In this document: positions 1 through 13,214 of the stretch, in pieces
Numbering within the stretch: position 1 is the stretch's first letter
How the letters are laid out: every line of letters starts with the position of its first letter
DNA from: Larix kaempferi
Taxonomy: Eukaryota > Streptophyta > Pinopsida > Pinales > Pinaceae
Direction of reading: 5' to 3'
Assembly (NCBI GenBank): GCA_027924585.1
Contig: BSBM01000870.1
Span: forward strand, 4,153,001 to 4,217,000
Length of the DNA stretch: 64,000 nt
The notes under the pieces: generated by a model
Told to the model about the DNA's origin: nothing
Database searches by the model: none
What the model saw: only the letters and a program-made list of their open reading frames with translations
Position numbers and translations under genes: made by a program

Positions 1-1955
1 AGAAATGTTATCATTTTATGGATTAATAACACTGTAGATAATTTAACATACCAAAATATGATAAAGTTTTTAATTAAATAAATTAATAATTAATTATAGC
101 ATAAAAGCAAAATACTATTGATGGAGGTAAATTTTTTAATTAAATAGGTTAACAACAAATTAATTATTGCATACAGAAAAATATAATAGAATTTTTAATC
201 AAAATAAATTAATAATAAATTAAATACTGCATAAAAAACAATAAGTATTTTTATTAATTGTACAAAATAAAAATAAAAAAATTTCAAAATAGTATTATTA
301 AAACAAAATAGCTATTTTTAAAAATAAATACGTAAATATAAAATAAATATATATTTTTGTAAATATAAAAAGAAATATATATATCTAAAAATGCATGATA
401 CCAGGCAAATTCTTTTGGGCAACACGACATCATCATAATGTAATTGAAGACCTTATATCGATACGAAAAGTTATTAACAATCATTTAAAAAAAAACTAAC
501 AGTATCAGCCTTCCTAAAGCTTTGAAATGACAAATTTATCATATATTCTTGAAGGTTCATTATATATATTCAACCTATCGAAACTATCACTTCAAGAATC
601 TAGACTGGATTTTGCACAGGGTGAAAATTTTTCCCTCAAGGCGTCTTGGTATCTCAATTCCCTTTGACCTGATGGGGAAAGATTTATGTGAAAAATAAAA
701 AGAAATGTCATATGTCGTGCAAAGTGGCTGGAAGCCTTGATTTATATGAAACAAAATAGAGTCAAGGCATACAGTTTCCAAAAGCGAGTCGGACAAGCTA
801 CAACGTAATCAATACAAAGTACTAATATAATCAATTTGAGTGTAATTTGTTGTAAGACGAGCCACATGTGTTCCATTTAGATTTTTTATAAATTTTAATT
901 TTTTAACTTTATTTTTAATTTTACAAAAGTCACATCTCAACAGGGTTTATTTGTCAAATCAAGCTTACTAGCCAATCAAAAATAAGAATTATATAATTTA
1001 TAAATTTTAAAATATAATTTTTTATTTGTTTTAAAACTAATTTAATAATTAAAATTCCTAAAACAATAGATAATTATATAAAAATTTAGAAGTTAATTAA
1101 AACTGAATGCAAATCAATTGCTATATACTCTACCTTTGATAGATATAATAAATATAGCTTAGTATTGTAGCTTTCACTACATAATCGCAACATAGAGGCT
1201 TTTCAATTTTATATTTATCATTATTAATTTAATAATAATATCAAAATCATAATCATTCGTCCATTTTAAATGCTTTCTTTCTCCAATGCCAACTTCGTAC
1301 ATTGATTTAGTTCATTTCTTTAGCAATAGTCATTTACATCGTACCCTTTACCATATGATCACAACCTTACATTGAACTTGTCAATTTTATATTTATTATT
1401 AACTAAATAATTGTTGACATCATCATAATCAAAGTTATGCTTCTATTATATTATATTAGGTGCATTGCATCTCGTCCTTCCCTTTGAAACACTTTATTTT
1501 CAAAGTCTAACCTTAAATGAATAAGTCAATTTTACTTTGGTTTCAAATCCAAGATGTTGTCTATGCCCATTTCATTCTTCTTGAAAATATCTTCAAATAC
1601 TAAGGGAAAATGCAATTAATATTTGGCAAAGAGATGTAGCAAGTAATCTCTCTTATGATATGGTGGTTAATAACTCCACAATAATTCAAATTTTTATTAT
1701 TATTTTTAATAAAAATATATTATATAATTCAAAAATATATAAAAAGATTATTAATTAATCATGTGTGTACTTGTTTATGATTACAATATTTGTAATGTAT
1801 AGATTGTGTACCTATTTCATCCATTCAAAATTCAAAGATGATCATAAGGCTTCTAATAATCTCAATACATATTACTTATTTTGGAAGCCATTCCTTGGTT
1901 AACCTCTTCTCTAGCTCTATATGTATGTACGTGTTTTCCTTGTTTCATAATAAAG
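1..1955. other. AT-rich non-coding sequence
   Basis: No convincing gene. The first 250 bases hold about three degenerate copies of an AT-rich unit of roughly 65-75 bases, each with a run like 'aattaataataaatta' followed by 'tgcata' or 'agcataaa'. The rest is AT-rich with short chance ORFs only; the two minus-strand ORFs of under 70 codons at 284-484 and 587-796 show no recognisable domain. Confidence 0.6.
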
Positions 1956-2121
1956 ATAGATCCATCTTAAATTTGGATTTACCAAGCACCAAGAGGGATT
2001 AAATTTCTTGATGTGTAATTTTTTTCCTTCTTGTATACAAAATTTAAGATAAAAAAAATTACACGTCAAGAAATTTAATCCCTCCTGATGCTTGATAGAT
2101 CAAGATTTAAGATGGATCTAT
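1956..2121. repeat. Inverted-repeat (fold-back) element, about 166 bp
   Basis: The outer 17 bases at 1956-1972 are the exact reverse complement of 2105-2121. An inner arm at about 1994-2026 pairs with 2051-2083 with one mismatch. The loop is only about 23 bases. This is a near-complete hairpin, as in a fold-back or MITE-like element, or a recent local inverted duplication. No clear target-site duplication was identified, so the transposon reading is inference. Confidence 0.75.
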
Positions 2122-3211
2122 GCTGGTTTTAATTTTTTATACCTTTTGTGTAAAATTTAAACCTAAGCCGACATATGCCATCCAAAAGTTTTTATTTTTA
2201 TTTTTTATTGTTGCCTTCTATATTACATGATAACATCTCCCCCACACTAGGTTATAGAGCACCTTGTTACTCTTGGTGCAACTAGTACCTAGGAAACGCC
2301 CCCTTGTTTCTTTTAAATTTCATACTTTGGTTATGTGTATTCATTGGTGAGTTCCTTATTGATCTTGAATCATTCTTAGCATTCATGCTTGATATGGCCA
2401 ACCTTGATGAGTTAGAGATTCCTTTTTCAAGTTTCCCAACATCCTCATATCCATTGTAGGAACACATAAGAGTTGACAAGATCAAATATGATCTCTCCCG
2501 ACATGCCATTTGTGGGAAATGAAACCAACTTGCAATTGTCTCCAATGGAACAATAGAATAGAGAGCATAATGTTAGTAAAAAAACAATGGACCTTTCTAG
2601 GACCATTTGATCACTCAATTTGACCCATGGATTAGTAGTTGAAGATTTCAACATCTCCTCGAAAACTATTTATGAGACTAGATTACCTACACTTTCATCC
2701 CATCTATGTATATCCCTCATTTCATATCATTTACAGCTCTTGGTACTCATTCAGAAAAGAATTGTTACTCCAGAATTTTTAGTGAACCTCTCACACCTTT
2801 ACTTAAGCATGTGAGTTACCTAAAACTCCAACCTCCATCAACTTCCTCACATCAAGGACCATGGGGGAAGATTCACTAAAATAGGCAATATTATAGCACA
2901 TAAGTTTAATAAGTGTTTGAATGTGTCTTGAAGTTTCATGATTTATAATTCTTTTATGCTTTTAATTCTTTTCCAAATTACTCAATTATGTGTGTGGAAT
3001 TAAATTATCATAGTTATGGATGTATGCATGGTAGAATTATGTTTGGTATTGTAATTAAGTAATTAAGATTTTTGTATCATGCTTCCAATAATACTATTCA
3101 TAATTAGCTATTACGAATGATGTTAGTAACAATAGAGCAAAAAATCAGAGGTGAAATTGAAGTACCCCATAGCATTAATAGTGGACAAAGGTTAATAGTT
3201 ATGTGAGAAAG
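2122..3211. other. Non-coding sequence upstream of a PBS-like site
   Basis: Short ORFs on both strands (2282-2545 and 2445-2654 minus, 2620-2814 plus) overlap each other and show no known domain. The stretch just before 3212 could be the end of a decayed LTR because a primer-binding-like motif follows, but I could not define a TG...CA boundary. Confidence 0.4.
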
Positions 3212-3223
3212 TGGTATCAGAGC
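3212..3223 (+). promoter_or_regulatory. Primer-binding-site-like motif (initiator Met tRNA)
   Basis: The 12 bases tggtatcagagc match the classical plant LTR-retrotransposon primer-binding site complementary to initiator methionyl-tRNA. Elements E1, E2 and E5 here carry the same 12-mer next to clear LTRs. In this case no upstream LTR with TG...CA ends is obvious, so it may mark the 5' part of a decayed plus-strand element or be a remnant. Confidence 0.5.
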
Positions 3224-3648
3224 TCTATATTACAACACTAGGGTTTCATTGGCTATAAATCAATTTGTATAGTAATAAACTACACTTTACATATCAAGTG
3301 TTTGACAAAATGCCTCAATGAGGAGAATTTGGGGGAAAACACAACTTATTAAATGAAATACTAACACATCCAATCACTCGTAAAAGGACAAAGCATGGAA
3401 AATATCGATGAAAACAACAAATGCTCATGTTTGTATTTCTTTGGCCACTATCAGTTCAACCTCTCAATGTTTGAATATTACAAACTAAACTAATTTCTTT
3501 AGAAGCAAATTTCAGTTATATTACATCGCCTTAACTCAAACGTTGTGCTTTTTACATCACCAAATATACTATGATCAAACAACACAAATATTTGGACCCG
3601 AATTACACCCATATGGGGATCCCAAAACCATAATATGTATTGCATTGA

Positions 3649-4260
3649 ATGAGCATGATTCTAGACTTCAATGGCTCCACTACCATTGAAATCCCAAAAA
3701 AAAAACTTCAAAGAAGTCACCCCAAACATTTGGTTCTTGAAATTGAGAATCTAGACAAAGACAAGAGCGACATGAAGCAAGGAAAGGAAGTTCAAGTTGA
3801 AACATCTCTCGTCTGGATGAGGTGGGCAGCATCGATGTTACTCTGAATTGATCAAGGCTTTTACCATATGTTCAACTTACATACAAACCCCTCTTACATA
3901 AAATATGGATAATGTAGTGGTTTCTTATAATATGATTCCTACACTTTTGGATGTTGGCACTTATCTTTTTAAGGTCTCATCATTGCTAGGGACATTTTTC
4001 AATGCTCCTCTACAAGTATCTTAAGGGCTTTGTCCCCCATTTATAAAGTCTCTACTCACGATGAGAAGAAGAATTTAGCATTAACATTAGGTCATTATAC
4101 ATGTTATGTGAATGATGATTTAATATCTTGTTTGATGGCATTTTCTGATCCAACTACCACTTCAGACGTAGTATTCACTATCAACAATGAGTTCTTTGAG
4201 GCCTTAAACTATCCTAACAAAGACTGGTACAAGTTACGAGGGAGTTATCGCCAAATGTAA
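3649..4260 (+). other. Unrecognised ORF fragments after the PBS-like site
   Basis: Two plus-strand ORFs (3649-3846, 65 codons; 4030-4260, 76 codons) lie in the same direction as the PBS-like motif. I recognise no domain. The second, containing VFTINNEFFEALNYP, has ordinary protein-like composition. They may be remnants of the coding part of a decayed element, or chance frames. Confidence 0.25.
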
Positions 4261-4550
4261 AGGTATCTGTTTTGGAGAAACTTATCCCTATCCCATATCG
4301 AGAACATTATCTACTCAAGGGGAGCATGCTTCCTTTCCCTCCTAATAGCGAACAAGGGATAAAGGCTTCAAATCCCACCCACTATTTTTGTAGGATAATA
4401 GTAAAAAGGGTTGTATATGTCCAAAATGACTGAGGCAAAAAGGTGAACTGCAGTAGTTATAGAAGGCATAGAGATATATTTGTCACCCCCTCTCTTTTTT
4501 CTCTTTCAATCATGCCTATGGCCCTTGAAGCCCAAGTATTTGAGCCTAGA

Positions 4551-4562
4551 GCTCCAATACCA
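4551..4562 (-). promoter_or_regulatory. Degenerate primer-binding site
   Basis: The reverse complement reads TGGTATTGGAGC, ten of twelve positions matching the initiator-Met primer site TGGTATCAGAGC. It lies two bases from the LTR at 4565-5401, where a minus-strand element's primer site belongs. Confidence 0.55.
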
Positions 4563-4564
4563 GA

Positions 4565-5401
4565 TGTCAGATCCTAACCCGGTAATGGGTTATAAGGAAT
4601 GGTATGTATACTTATCTTTGTAAAATTCTAAGTTAATATTTCTTTCTACCAAGAAATTAGGAAATTAACCATGGAAATACTCAAACTACCTATATTACAT
4701 AAACAATTGCAGTTATACTAAATTATAAATAAACTAAGATTTAATTTTAACATCGATACTAGCTTGTGACCAGGAACAATAACAAGAAAAGAATCAAATT
4801 TTAAATTAGCTAACCCGTTAGGAATTAGACAAGAGCACTTACTTGAAATGCAACCCACTTGCTTGAATCCGACAGCCCCAAGTATAACTCACCATAGCTA
4901 AGTATGTCAGCCAAAAATAGTAACAACAATTAGGGGAACAACTCTCAACCCAACTAATCCCCAACAAAATTTGAGGTCTCTGAGCCCTCAATAATTAACC
5001 CTACGCCATGTTGGTAAGGCCTCACTCTCCTCCTCCACCTCTGCACTCCAATCCCCACTTCCTTAGTCTCCTCCTCCCAATAGGTGCACTCACAAGAACA
5101 ATGGAACCACTCCCAAACCCAAGACTATAGAAGAAAACCAACAAGATAACCCCCCAAAAAGGTAGACCAATACCCCTTCCCCTTGGTCTTTCCCCCTTTT
5201 ATCCTTTAATTTTTTAATTTTCTTAATTTTGCATGGATAACACCACTTGTCATCGATACATCTAATAAAAAACTATACTTAATTAATCTATTTCTAATAC
5301 TTAAACTATGTTTAATCTTAATACACACTTTTTTTATTTATATGTATAAATTACCTGATTACTTATACCTTATCCTACATAGATTAGATTAGAGTGTTAC
5401 A
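4565..5401 (-). mobile_element. LTR, probable 5' LTR of a minus-oriented element
   Basis: On the minus strand it starts TGTAACACTCTAATC and ends GGATCTGACA, the TG...CA ends of an LTR; TGTAACACTC-type starts are common in plant gypsy LTRs. A degenerate primer site follows two bases on, so the body would lie to the left (below 4550). No partner LTR was found, and the flanks (ccaga/tgatt) do not form a duplication, as expected if only one LTR remains of the element. Confidence 0.6.
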
Positions 5402-7435
5402 TGATTCTATGAGTGAAGCATATGATTCCTAATATAACAAAAACTATGATATGAAATAATCAACATCTAATTGAAATATATGATAATAAACCTTTGTGCA
5501 TTTTCTACATTGTAGATATCTATTCTAAAACAATACACGAATTCATAAGTGTGCATTTGATAAAAGATAAAGTAGGTTATATCACTAATGCCCCTAACAT
5601 CTTCATAGCTATTGAGATTTTTTTTCATCTTTACTTTGAGATTGAAGAATCCAACGCCAAATAAAATATACAAACCCCTACCGTTATGTCTTTAACAATC
5701 ATTGCAAATATAATTCAAGGCCATCCACCAATATTAGAAACCAATATCTTTTTATGCCACTAATTCTATACAATATCTTGCACAAACATTGGTAATCTCA
5801 TTTATTATGAATATGCCTAGTTAATATATTTTTATTTGTTGTGATGCTTGGATGGGGGTTGTCAATTCATTACCTAATGGCAACATTTTGATAAACCCTT
5901 ATTGTAGCTTGTGTCTGGTTAGGTGCCATCATTGATTCTAGAATGATTCTAAATACTAGTAAATTACATTATTTATGGCTTGGTATTTTGATATTCAATT
6001 GTTATATTAAAAATACTATAAGTTATCAATTTTACTTATCTACTAGTAAGCCTACTGTAAAATTATATGTTGAATTCCCCTTCTCCTGGTTTATTAAAAC
6101 TAACTATTAACATTCTTTTGTAATCTGAATTTGCACTCTATGTAGGGTATACAATATGTACCCTACATATATTAGAAATCACAAATACATTTTTTTCTTT
6201 AAGTTACTTACATAGCCATATCAATTACTAATAATGGGGTTCTATGTGAATATCAATTAACATAGCATTAGAGAAATTTTGGTTTTGGGGTGAAAAATGG
6301 GCCTCAAAACAAACAATATGCTATTGAAATCAATTTTTAACCAATTATCACATTCCAATGAATGAGGAGAACAAACTAAATTCTCACACAAGCAATTACT
6401 TAAAATGTACATCTGAAGATTGAAGGATTACACCCCAAGTGATTTTCCTTGATTTAATTGGGCACTAAAAATGTGTGCCCAATAAAAGCAAAAATGATTG
6501 AAATGAAGTTGATCAATCAACAAAAAGTAGTTCTCGATACCCCCAAAAAAAACTAGGTACAATAATAATAAGTATCACCATTAAAAAATGATATGCAATT
6601 CTTCTCTGCAAACTAGCAATAGTGAGAAACCCTCTCAAAAATATCCCAAAATTCTTGATATTGGTGATGGGAAATGTTATTACCCTAGATTTATTTCCAT
6701 TATCGAGGTTTTGACACATTTCTCGAGTTTTCTCCCTTTGTTTTTTCGGGTTTTCTGTATCACAGGAAAAATTCGATGATACACCCCAACTCTTCCAAAA
6801 ATTCGCCAAAAAAATTTAGAAGCAAAACACTTGTTTTCTATGTGATAAAAATTGATTTCCAGGGCATAGATGTGAAGACATGTTTTCATGCTATTACAGA
6901 ATAGTGTATAAAAAGCGAGTAGAAGTATCAAACCTAGGAAAAAAATCACTATAGCATAACAACCAAATTACGATCATGATGGAACACCACCAAAAGTATT
7001 CTTGGCATCAATTTAATACACAGTACCAAGAATGAAAATGTTGTGAATCAAAAGGGTACTATTTCTGGAAAGGAACAAACACCGCCTAGAAAGTATATTC
7101 CACTTCATCTCGGGGAGGTTGGCAAGATCCAAACTCCAAGGGAAAACAAGCCTATTAATTATGATTTGAGGATAAAACATTCCTTGAGAGGGTGGAAATA
7201 TAATAATAATAATAACAATAACAATACTAGTTTAATACAGATTAAATACATTTATGAAAGGCAAAGGGTATAACCTCTTTGTGGTGACTAGTCAATTCAT
7301 ATAAGTACACTGTTACGAGGGTCATTTTGATTATCATTTTATTAATTATTCATTTATGCTATATATTCTTACATATATTGCAAAAATCTTTTATCAATTA
7401 TTAAGTTAACATGAATTGTGCAGTAAATCTCTTAT
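5402..7435. other. Non-coding, AT-rich
   Basis: No gene recognised. ORFs around 6500-6950 overlap on both strands and look accidental. A short (AAT/AAC)n microsatellite is at about 7199-7226. Confidence 0.5.
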
Positions 7436-7612
7436 GGTTGAGGTGACATTTTTCAAATTAAAAATGCTTACTTGTCAAATTCTAAATGGTGAATGGTTGA
7501 TGTGACATTTTTCAAATTTAAAATGCTTACTTGTCAAATTCTAAATGGTGAATGGTTGAGGTGGCATTTTTCAAATTAAAAATGCTTACTTGTCAAATTC
7601 TAAATGGTGGAT
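7436..7612. repeat. Tandem repeat, 3 x 59 bp
   Basis: Units begin with ggttga at 7436, 7495 and 7554, exactly 59 bases apart. They differ by only a few substitutions, suggesting recent duplication. Confidence 0.9.
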
Positions 7613-9254
7613 AAAGACTCACAATTAACCATACTTATAATGGGAAAAGTACTCATAAATTACTTCTAAATAGAATACTCTTAAAAATACTTTAAATTTT
7701 TTTTTTAAAAATTGTGTTAAAAAAAAGTACTTTGAAGTTACTTTAAAATACTTTCCTATACAATAAATATTTAAATATAAAATATATTATTAATATTAAA
7801 AATCAAATTTAAATTAAAAATGTGAAACCATGCCTACCTACTTTTCTATAGAATGAATATCTAAAAATGTGAAACATGCTTACCTACTTTTTTATATAAT
7901 GAATATCTGGTAGATAAATTTTTATATATAATGGTATTAAAATTATAATGAATAAGTGAATAAACTTCTATACACCATAGAATAAATTTATTATAATAAC
8001 AAGCTCATAATTTTATTTGAATACATAGTTGCCAAAAACATATTTATAATAAATATAATGTAAAAAACTTATTTGAATATATGGTGGGAAGACCTAGGTT
8101 ACATTTATTAAATAAATAAAGGTTAGATTGATTTTTAATGAATATAAATTAGAATTATATAATGAATACGTGAATATATTTTAAACTAAAGAATTAGTAA
8201 ATATATGTATTTCCTATTTCTAGTTACATTAAAGAGGTTTTTTTTATTAATTTGATTTCTAAACATTTTTTCAATTTAACTTAACCGCGATTACATAGAT
8301 TATCATGCAAGAGGTGCATTGTAAATATGTCTTCTTTATAAAATGACTAACTCATAATATTTTATTATATCTCTTAAGAGATCCATTTTAGACCTCAAAA
8401 TTTCCCTAATAATCAACTCAATTAGTGCATTTACGTCATTAAAGGTGCACAAGATAACAAGGTGGTTGAGAGCATTACCTATATGACTTCCTTAATACAT
8501 CAACTATGCTTCTTTATAATGTGGTTCATTACTATACTAAGGTTATTTTTCCGCCGAGTTAACATTTTTTCACACAACAAGTTTATCTATATTCATAGTG
8601 GACATTCATGACTCACTACCAACGAACCGCCTTTTACTAGAGTGAAAGATATGTCATTGTTACAATCAATTTCCTTTATGCTCTTCCTTGTTTTATTTCT
8701 TGCTTTAAGGAGGTTCACAAAAACCCTCATTCATTGTTCTTCATTGGTTAATCATGTCATGACCAATTACTTTTTGGGTGTTTTATTTACGTGAATTTTG
8801 ACACTTAATTTCATTTGATCACACACAAAACAACCCAATACTCTTTAGAAGTACAAGTGGTCCCATCTACTATGGATAGGAGGTAGTCTAGTTAGTGTTG
8901 AATCAATCCTTGGTCAATCAAATAGAGTTAACCGCATAAAATTATAAAAATGGTATCCATGATACTCGATGACCCAACAATGATGTCGTCTTACATCATC
9001 TTCAATTTCATCCAATGGGGTCAAACTATCATGCATATACATTCTAACGTAAGAAGGGTCGATGGCTTGACACACTCGTGATTGAGTCAACATTGGGTTA
9101 AACAACTAATATAAAAATTTCCCTTGGCAAGAAACAACTTGATGGCTGTACAACCCTAATGCTCGACCTTTGAATTTTTTACAAGTATAAGGAGAATCTA
9201 TTGCTGAAGCGACAAATGATGCCATAATGATGACATAATATTCCATGATCCCAA
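7613..9254. other. Non-coding, very AT-rich
   Basis: No gene, RNA or element boundary seen. The short minus ORF at 8914-9105 has no recognisable domain. Confidence 0.5.
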
Positions 9255-9371
9255 GCCAAATAATGACTTCTACTCCATAATGCCACATCAAATGCCAAAT
9301 AATGACTTCTCCTCCATAATGCCACATCAAATGCCAAATAATGACTTCTCCTCCATAATGCCACATCAAAT
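9255..9371. repeat. Tandem repeat, 3 x 39 bp, in frame
   Basis: Units start with gccaaa(t) at 9255, 9294 and 9333. Because 39 is a multiple of three, all frames stay open across the array, which lengthens overlapping minus ORFs (9106-9390, 9179-9514) into a 13-residue repeat. I regard those ORFs as by-products of the array, not genes. Confidence 0.88.
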
Positions 9372-11096
9372 GATGATGTGTTATTGGCAATGTGTCCCTT
9401 GATTAGGTCGAGGTTGTCAATCTTGAGAGTTCTCCTTTGCAAAGGATAGTTTGGTAACTTGATACCCAACAAAGATAGGGTGAGTGAAATTAGGTTAATC
9501 CTATGGGGTTTCAAAAGTAAATAAGGATGATTTAATAGTCCAATATCTCAAAAATGATGTCAACTTTAGTCAAATTGGGTCAAACTTATAGAGTCATATA
9601 ACTTTTTAAGATAATGGGATGGCCCAATGGCTCAATAAATTGATTCCTTCAAATTCCAAAATTCTTATAAGTATGAAACTTGAAAAAGTGAAACTGAAAG
9701 GGTGTCATAGTGCTTAATGAAATCAAGTCCATTGTTGGGCCTTAAATACTTCCTATGGCAATGGGAACCCCAATAGTCGAATGCATAAATTCTTGGTATA
9801 TTTAAAAATCTAAAACACACTTCAATAAGGTTAAAGTCTCGTATCCCCATTGATGCCAAGTTATTGAGGCATCCTCCCCTTAGGTGAAACCAAACCTACA
9901 TATTGGCCCAATGACTTAATACCTCCATAGGCTACTTTATCAAAAAATCAACTAAGCTTGGAAACATGCATAAAGGAGAAGTGTTCCTTATCGAGGTCAA
10001 ATAAGGGAAAATGAATGAGTCATCTTAATTAGGGATAAACTTTCTCTATTCTCAAACCTGCCCCAACGTTGGAAAACCAAATTATCTAAATTATGCATTT
10101 GTGAAACAAGCTGAAGAGAAGGAAAGTCTCCATACCCTGATATTTCAATGCTCAATGACTTGATACACAATCATGACACATGCATTCACATGGAAAATCA
10201 CTATTGGAGGTAAGGGAAGCATATAGGACTACTAGTCAATGCCAACCAATGACATGTAGGAGTGTATTGAACAATCATTCAAGGGAAAATCTTTGATTTT
10301 AACAATGGAAAATATCAAGTACACAATATAATCTATTCATATCAAGTTTGAGGTGTAGGAATAAGACATCTTGTTGATGTAAACCAAGCTTAATAAAACA
10401 AGAAGGCACTTTGTAAAAAAAACATAGATGGATTTTAACTAGATAGAATATAAGCAAAACACCAAGCATACATATTTTCTTAATAAACTCCAATGATTTA
10501 TTCTATTCAAGGATGATAGTTTCATTGCACAAATTGGAAAACTATTAACACACATACAATGTTTCAATTCACAACATAAAGTCTACTATTTAAAACAAGT
10601 AATCTATCAATTTTGCTTGAAGGATTAATAGATCCACCGATTGATCGTTTTCACAATCTAAACCCCATAATTTATAACCATTGATTTCATCAATAGCATA
10701 GCATATTTTCAATTGGAAGAAGCACTGCATTCAAAATACAAGTTTGTTGAAGATCACTATATATATAAAGATATTGATCCCAAGTTGCTTTGCTTTTAGA
10801 ACACTTGCCAAGAAAAAAATAAGCACAAATAGCCCCCTCTAACCAATTCTCAAGAGCTATTATCCCCCCAAAATCAAATTCGTTGCATAAGGTGGTCTAT
10901 AATGGTGACATGAAATTATGTAGCAGATTAATCTAGGCACAAACTTTCCCAATTGCATGATGTGGATCAAACCCTGGATCGAGCCCACTCAAGAGAAAAT
11001 TTCTACAAAAGGTGTGTGAATCATAATCTCTCACTAAATTTTCATTCAAGAAACATACACTTAAAATAACTATTTACAAAAAACTAATATGCATTC
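9372..11096. other. Non-coding; possible decayed LTR of an old gypsy element
   Basis: No gene recognised. The right part (about 10900-11096) resembles 37740-37876, for example around 'cataatctc...aattttcatt', so it may belong to an old dispersed LTR. Confidence 0.3.
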
Positions 11097-11396
11097 CATA
11101 GCAAATATCTCAACAAGCTATTAAAAGCTTTCAACTAATTATGCTAATATAAATGGTTAGAGATAAGATCTCAACTAATTGCGCTAATAAAAATGGTTAG
11201 AGATAAGATCTAAACTAATCACAATTAGCAACAAACCACAATTGTTTTTAAGTTATACTATAACATAAAACAACTAATATGAATATGACACAACATATTA
11301 AGTATATTTATCATTCCTCCCAACAATAGGAGCACTAGCCTGAATGCTTTCATAACAAGAAGGAAAAGTCTTATGTAACTAGTGTTAAGAAACCCA
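11097..11396. repeat. Dispersed repeat copy A (partner at 39048-39290)
   Basis: Shares a diverged but colinear text with 39048-39290: the tracts 'agataagatctcaacta', 'gcaacaaaccacaatt' and 'aatatgaatatga' occur in the same order. It contains a 40-bp direct duplication (units starting 11131 and 11171). Best read as two copies of one LTR-like sequence flanking 12-37 kb. Confidence 0.6.
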
Positions 11397-11401
11397 ACAA
11401 C

Positions 11402-12794
11402 TGTAACATCCCCTCCCGCGGACCCAATTTTTGGTAGGGAACATGATACCAATTTGTGGGGCTTTCACATAAACTCAGTCCATTCATTAGATTCATACAA
11501 ATAAAATCTAAAGTGTGTAGATGCAAATCAAGTAAATATGCACAGCGGAATAAAGACACCATCCACACACATCTCATACTCATCCAGCATATCAAAATGA
11601 TCACCAAATTAAACATTGCAGAAGTAAATACATAGATAGAAAACACTTATTTTTGTTGTGCAGTTGTCCCAAACAACTAGCTATGTCGCTGCAACATTCC
11701 ACCCAACCATAGGTCTCTGCCCAACCTATATTATTTCAACACTCAGAAACCACCCCTGAGCTGGGCATGATTTCTACAAGGAAAAGAGGACATTCAAGTT
11801 CATACACAACCAAATAATCATTCCTCTAAGCCAAGCCAGTCCACAGCTGGGTTTATCAGGCTAAATCTGAACCCTCTTCATTTATGGATGCTTGCACTCA
11901 AGCTCAAGCCAAAGCAACGGATACCCATAACTCATACCCCAACATACTCTTTTCTTACACAGCAAACACAATCATTGGGCATGGATACACATTTTAACAA
12001 TGGGATTTAGTAACAAGATGGCCATGGGTTTTCCCCAAAATGTGGGCACACCAAAAATGGATTGTGGATGGGGAAATCGTCCACATGGAACCAACCCGAT
12101 TTTCCATGGGTATTTTGGGCATCTAAATGGCCAAAAAGGCCCCAATGAAACCCCAAATCAAGCTCCCATACTCCCAGCCACTCTGCAACACAAAAACGCC
12201 CCGTTTCCAGCTAGAAAAATCAGGAAAAACCATAAAAACGTGGAGAGAAAACGCCCAGGAAGCTCCCAACTCGTGAGAGAGCAAAACTGGTTGATGGGTA
12301 ATGGCTTAGGGAGAAATTCATGGCTCTTTTCTTTCCCAATAAGCAAAACACGATTTTCCATGAAGAGTGGCTTTCCCATACTCGAATTTGGACAGCCATA
12401 CCTCTCTATTCCCAAGGCATTAACTACCTCAACCAAGTCTTGGGAGAAATGAATGATTGGGTACAAAAGTCAACATGGGTAGTTGAGGGTTTTATGGGTT
12501 CTCTCATTGACACTTTGATTGACTTAATTGGTTCAAGGGTTTGAATGTTTCCCTCCCAATTCCTTGTAAAATTGTGCCCCCATCTCTTGTTTCATTGCAT
12601 AGATAATTGTGGGTACTTTATTAAAATGCATATTTACATGATATTTGCAATTCCAACGTGTATAGCTAGCATGTAAACCATATGCATCACTAAATCGATG
12701 GCAGGGCCTTCGCCTTGAGCTCCTCACCACAATTTTATAACAATATTACATCATTTACATTCTAATGCAATGGGGTCAAAATCGGGATCTTACA
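11402..12794. mobile_element. Solo LTR, 1393 bp, TSD ACAAC
   Basis: Starts TGTAACATCCCCTCCC and ends GGGATCTTACA, so its tips form an imperfect inverted repeat. The 5-bp duplication acaac flanks it (11397-11401 and 12795-12799). No primer site or coding domain adjoins it, so this is a solo LTR left by recombination. TGTAA-type ends suggest a gypsy family. The overlapping open frames on both strands at 12000-12544 lie wholly inside the LTR and are not taken as genes. Confidence 0.85.
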
Positions 12795-13214
12795 ACAACC
12801 TTGATGCAGAAGGTGCCCCTTGTTTATCAAAATGGTTGGAAGTAATGGATCCCTGGTGAGTTTCAAAAGCTTAGTTGACAATAAAAGCTAAAAATTTGGA
12901 ACAAGATCTTCAAGATTACTAGTTAGGAGCTTTGTCTCCAATATCGAATTCTCATATGTGTTGATAACATTGTGGATGCCCAATTGATTTGGAAGATCAT
13001 GTGAAAAAGCATTGTGAACTAGAAGGAAATATTTAGGTGAAGAACGATGTTGATGTGGTTGGGGAGGCACCCAAACCTAAACTTTCAAGACATGAGAGAA
13101 CTTTGTAACAAGTGAGAACATTGAAGTTTTTAGACTATCCTCCAAAGGTAGTGTCTTGAGGTAGTTGAGGCCAAAGAAGAGAGACATGAGATAACAAAGC
13201 AATGGATGCAACAT
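12795..13214. other. Host sequence between solo LTR and E4
   Basis: Continues the sequence left of 11397, once the solo LTR and one ACAAC copy are removed. A minus ORF (12888-13070) has no clear domain. It may be the 3' part of the putative older gypsy element, but that is weak inference. Confidence 0.35.

Noticed and set aside
12000-12544. 150-codon plus ORF and 102-codon minus ORF
   Set aside because: Both lie wholly inside the solo LTR 11402-12794, overlap each other on opposite strands and show no domain.
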